7,741 bases of DNA from Betaproteobacteria bacterium (GTDB lineage Bacteria; Pseudomonadota; Gammaproteobacteria; Burkholderiales; SG8-39), in assembly GCA_009693435.1 (NCBI GenBank), contig SHXF01000150.1:1-7741 (forward strand), given 5' to 3'. The translations under genes and the position numbers were made by a program. Under the pieces are notes generated by a model. The model did no database searches. It worked only from the letters and a program-made list of their open reading frames with translations, and was not told the origin of the DNA. Shown piece by piece: positions 6,223 to 7,741 of this stretch (the stretch's first letter is position 1; every line of letters begins with the position of its first letter).

Positions 6223-6885
6223 TCAGCCTCCCTTCGCCGCGCGCATGACGCCGGCCAGGTACTGTTGGTAAGAACCACAGCGGCACAGGTTGCCGGACAT
6301 GGCGCGTCGCGCCTGTTCGATGGTCGGGTTCGGATTGGCCTTTAGCAGCGCCACGGCGGATATCACCTGGCCTGGCGTACAGAATCCACACTGCGGACCG
6401 ATCTCCTCGATGAATGCCTTCTGGACCGGGTGCAACTGCCCGTTCTTGGCAATGCCTTCGATCGTCGTGATCTCCTTGTCGGCCACCGAATGGGTGAGCG
6501 TCGTGCAGGAGTAGTTGGTCGCGTCGCCGACCATCACGGTGCAGGCGCCGCATTCGCCGCGATCGCAGGACAGTTTCGTCCCGGTCAGGCCGAGCTTGTA
6601 GCGCAGCGTATTGGCAAGGGTCTCGTGCGGCAGCACGTCGACGCGGCGCACCTGGCCGTTCACCTTGAGACTGACCAGGCGCTCGACACCGGCGGTGCGC
6701 GCCTGCGCTTCACCCGAGCGGAACAGGTAGCCGGTCGCGCCAAGCGTGGCGCCCGACGCGATCACTCCCTTGATGAAGGAGCGCCTCGTCGCCCTGGTGC
6801 GCGCGATTTCGGTCAAGGGTCCATGGTCGTGATTGTGCTCATGCGCATCGCTATGCTCGTGCGATGTCCGACAATCTTCTGACAT
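6223..6885 (-). CDS. [2Fe-2S] subunit of molybdenum hydroxylase with Tat signal
   Basis: A 220-residue electron-transfer subunit. Residues 33-39 read TRRSFIK, a near-ideal twin-arginine export motif. A hydrophobic stretch follows (40-55), and a likely cleavage site lies after AQA at about residue 62, so the holoenzyme should be periplasmic. The plant-type ferredoxin domain has Cys107, Cys112, Cys115 and Cys127 (CDRGECGAC...C). The C-terminal helical domain has Cys166, Cys169, Cys201 and Cys203 (CGFC...CRC), so both [2Fe-2S] sites are complete. Before the Tat motif is a segment with six histidines (His9, 11, 15, 17, 19, 21). The start at 6885 is chosen because GGGGAGG lies 5 nt upstream; an ATG at 6948 in the same frame has no such site. 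The gene leads the three-subunit set, as in E. coli paoABC, but here the Mo subunit precedes the FAD subunit. Confidence 0.95.
   Translation of the reverse strand: MSEDCRTSHEHSDAHEHNHDHGPLTEIARTRATRRSFIKGVIASGATLGATGYLFRSGEAQARTAGVERLVSLKVNGQVRRVDVLPHETLANTLRYKLGLTGTKLSCDRGECGACTVMVGDATNYSCTTLTHSVADKEITTIEGIAKNGQLHPVQKAFIEEIGPQCGFCTPGQVISAVALLKANPNPTIEQARRAMSGNLCRCGSYQQYLAGVMRAAKGG
6227..6232 (-). promoter_or_regulatory. Ribosome binding site of the Mo subunit, inside the small-subunit gene
   Basis: GGGAGG on the minus strand lies 5 nt before the ATG at 6221 and is formed by the last codons of the small-subunit gene. The stop (TGA) and the next ATG are one base apart. Translational coupling of the two subunits is likely. 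The site also rules against the longer in-frame start at 6278. Confidence 0.75.
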
Positions 6886-7140
6886 TGCCGCCTCCCCAAG
6901 TTTCCTCGATGCCTGCGGGTATTGCCCCTCTCGATGAGCCGAGAGCACTGCTATCCCGCATTCTTATTGGAATTCTCGATCTTAAATATTGCGTCAGTTC
7001 CGCCGCCTATTCAAGTCAAATCGTTTTAATTCTAAACAGCAAATAGCCGGCCCGAGTTTGAGCCCGCAGAATTCCAGCCGGCCGACTTCGCTGCGCTGCA
7101 ACATACAGCCGCGCACCGTGTCACTGCCTCGGACCGGCAA
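6886..7140 (-). promoter_or_regulatory. Gene-free leader and probable promoter region of the Mo hydroxylase genes
   Basis: This 255-bp gap contains no credible gene and includes a locally AT-rich stretch (about 6955-7045) unlike its GC-rich surroundings. On the minus strand a TTGACT box (7014-7019) resembles a -35 element. The nearest AT-rich -10-like box, AATATT (6985-6990), is 23 nt away, which is too far for a standard pair, so no exact promoter is called. GGGGAGG (6891-6897) is the ribosome site of the first gene. Near the other end, two copies of AGCCGGCC (7045-7052 and 7076-7083), each partly self-complementary, could form a weak hairpin after the Sel1 gene. Confidence 0.35.
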
Positions 7141-7626
7141 TCAGTTGCGAAACTCGTGCGTCCGGAAAAACTCCGCGGTCAACTCGGCCGACCTGCGCAC
7201 GTCATCGCGGGACATCTCCAACGCCACAGAATCGCGGCAGAACAAGCTTTCCATATAGCCATTGGTCAGCGCGATATCGCACCAGGAGTAGGCGCGCGCC
7301 AGATCGCGCCCAACGCCACGCCCGTAATAATATTGCACCCCGAGGAAGAACTGCGCCGTCGGCTGGCCGGCTTCGGCAGCGCGACTGAACCAATGCAGCG
7401 ATTGCACATTGTCGCGCCGCACGCCCTTGCCAGAATAATACAGAAATCCGAGCGAAGCCTGCGACTTGGCGTCCCCCGTCTCGGCCAATGGCTCCCAATT
7501 CGCATAAGCCAGCGCGTAGTCGCCGGCATTGAAAGCCGCCAAGCCCACCTCGAAATTACCTGCGTGCGCGGCGCTGGGCGCAATGGCCGCGACAGCAATC
7601 AGAAGGATCATCAAAAATCGGCGCAT
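7141..7626 (-). CDS. Secreted Sel1-repeat protein
   Basis: A 161-residue protein with a clear Sec signal peptide: MRRF, a hydrophobic core at residues 5-16, and AHA at 20-22 as the probable cleavage site. The mature part contains a helical hairpin with the AGDYALAYANWEPLAETGD pattern (34-52). Two Sel1 repeats follow at about 55-88 (ASLGFLYYSGKGV...ALHWF-like) and 90-123 (FFLGVQYYYGRGV...AYSWCDIA). Sel1/SLR repeats are TPR-like solenoids that bind other proteins. Cys116 and Cys130 could form a disulfide in the periplasm. No catalytic residues are evident. The ATG at 7626 has only a weak upstream purine site. It points the same way as the molybdoenzyme genes, but 255 bp separate them, so it is probably a separate transcription unit with no shown link. 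Confidence 0.85.
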   Translation of the reverse strand: MRRFLMILLIAVAAIAPSAAHAGNFEVGLAAFNAGDYALAYANWEPLAETGDAKSQASLGFLYYSGKGVRRDNVQSLHWFSRAAEAGQPTAQFFLGVQYYYGRGVGRDLARAYSWCDIALTNGYMESLFCRDSVALEMSRDDVRRSAELTAEFFRTHEFRN

Positions 7627-7741
7627 CCATTCAGCTCACGTTGCGGCCAAGCTAACGGCCCCGTTGAACGACGCCAAAACCCCGCGCCCCGGTTCCGCCG
7701 CCAAACCGCCGGCCGTCAATTCGCCTCGACGGCGGGCGGCC
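7627..7741. other. Right-edge segment upstream of the Sel1 gene, no confident gene
   Basis: The segment is very GC-rich, and all minus-strand frames are open for part of it. One frame ends in a stop at 7716-7718 after residues PPAVEAN and could be the C-terminus of a neighbouring gene, but 7 codons are too few to judge. A hairpin can form: 7706-7710 with 7735-7739, and 7712-7717 with 7728-7733, with one G-G mismatch and a 10-nt loop. If a gene does end at 7716, this could be its terminator, although only three Ts follow. Confidence 0.25.

Noticed and set aside
6222..6278. Longer N-terminus for the Mo subunit starting at 6278
   Set aside because: The extra 19 residues overlap the small-subunit gene and have no ribosome site. 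The ATG at 6221 has GGGAGG at 5 nt and begins with the usual family N-terminus.
6886..6948. Longer N-terminus for the [2Fe-2S] subunit starting at 6948
   Set aside because: The strong GGGGAGG site 5 nt before the ATG at 6885 favours the shorter form, and the extra residues would push the Tat motif even further from the N-terminus.
7045..7083. Intrinsic terminator after the Sel1 gene
   Set aside because: Only about 6 bp can pair between the two AGCCGGCC copies, and the following minus-strand sequence has scattered Ts rather than a run. It is noted only as a weak hairpin.

Overview
The window reads as GC-rich alphaproteobacterial DNA, most like Rhizobiales/Bradyrhizobiaceae-type genomes. This rests on base composition, codon use and gene families, not on any marker gene. 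Every gene I can support lies on the minus strand, so transcription runs from high to low coordinates.

Layout in transcription order. (1) 7626-7141: a secreted Sel1-repeat protein. (2) 7140-6886: a gene-free, relatively AT-rich stretch that probably holds the promoter of the main cluster. (3) 6885-2793: three tightly spaced genes encoding a complete xanthine-dehydrogenase-family molybdenum hydroxylase, in the order [2Fe-2S] subunit with a Tat signal, molybdopterin catalytic subunit, FAD subunit. (4) 2792-2555: a 238-bp gap with an 11-bp inverted repeat and two smaller palindromes. (5) 2554-1658: an NAD-dependent dehydrogenase of the 3-hydroxyisobutyrate dehydrogenase family. (6) 1572-1408: a 54-residue single-span membrane protein. 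(7) 1386-721: a four-helix b-type cytochrome. (8) 667-251: a 138-residue helical protein of unknown function. (9) 240-1: the end of an IS6-family-like insertion sequence whose transposase runs off the left edge.

Working model (inference). The molybdenum enzyme is folded in the cytoplasm with its cofactors and exported by the Tat system, using the signal on the small subunit. In the periplasm it oxidises an aldehyde or N-heterocycle-like substrate that cannot be named from sequence. Electrons would pass from Mo through two [2Fe-2S] clusters to FAD, and probably a [4Fe-4S] cluster in the FAD subunit. The nearby cytochrome b, perhaps with the 54-residue membrane protein, could then carry them to the quinone pool. 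The dehydrogenase may act on a neighbouring step of the same pathway. No maturation factor (XdhC/PaoD-like), regulator or transporter is visible, so the window does not show a self-sufficient locus.

The most notable points are the pairing of a Tat-exported Mo hydroxylase with a cytochrome b and a tiny membrane protein, departures from family consensus in the Mo subunit and in the dehydrogenase, a histidine-rich segment before the Tat motif, and two small genes of unknown function.
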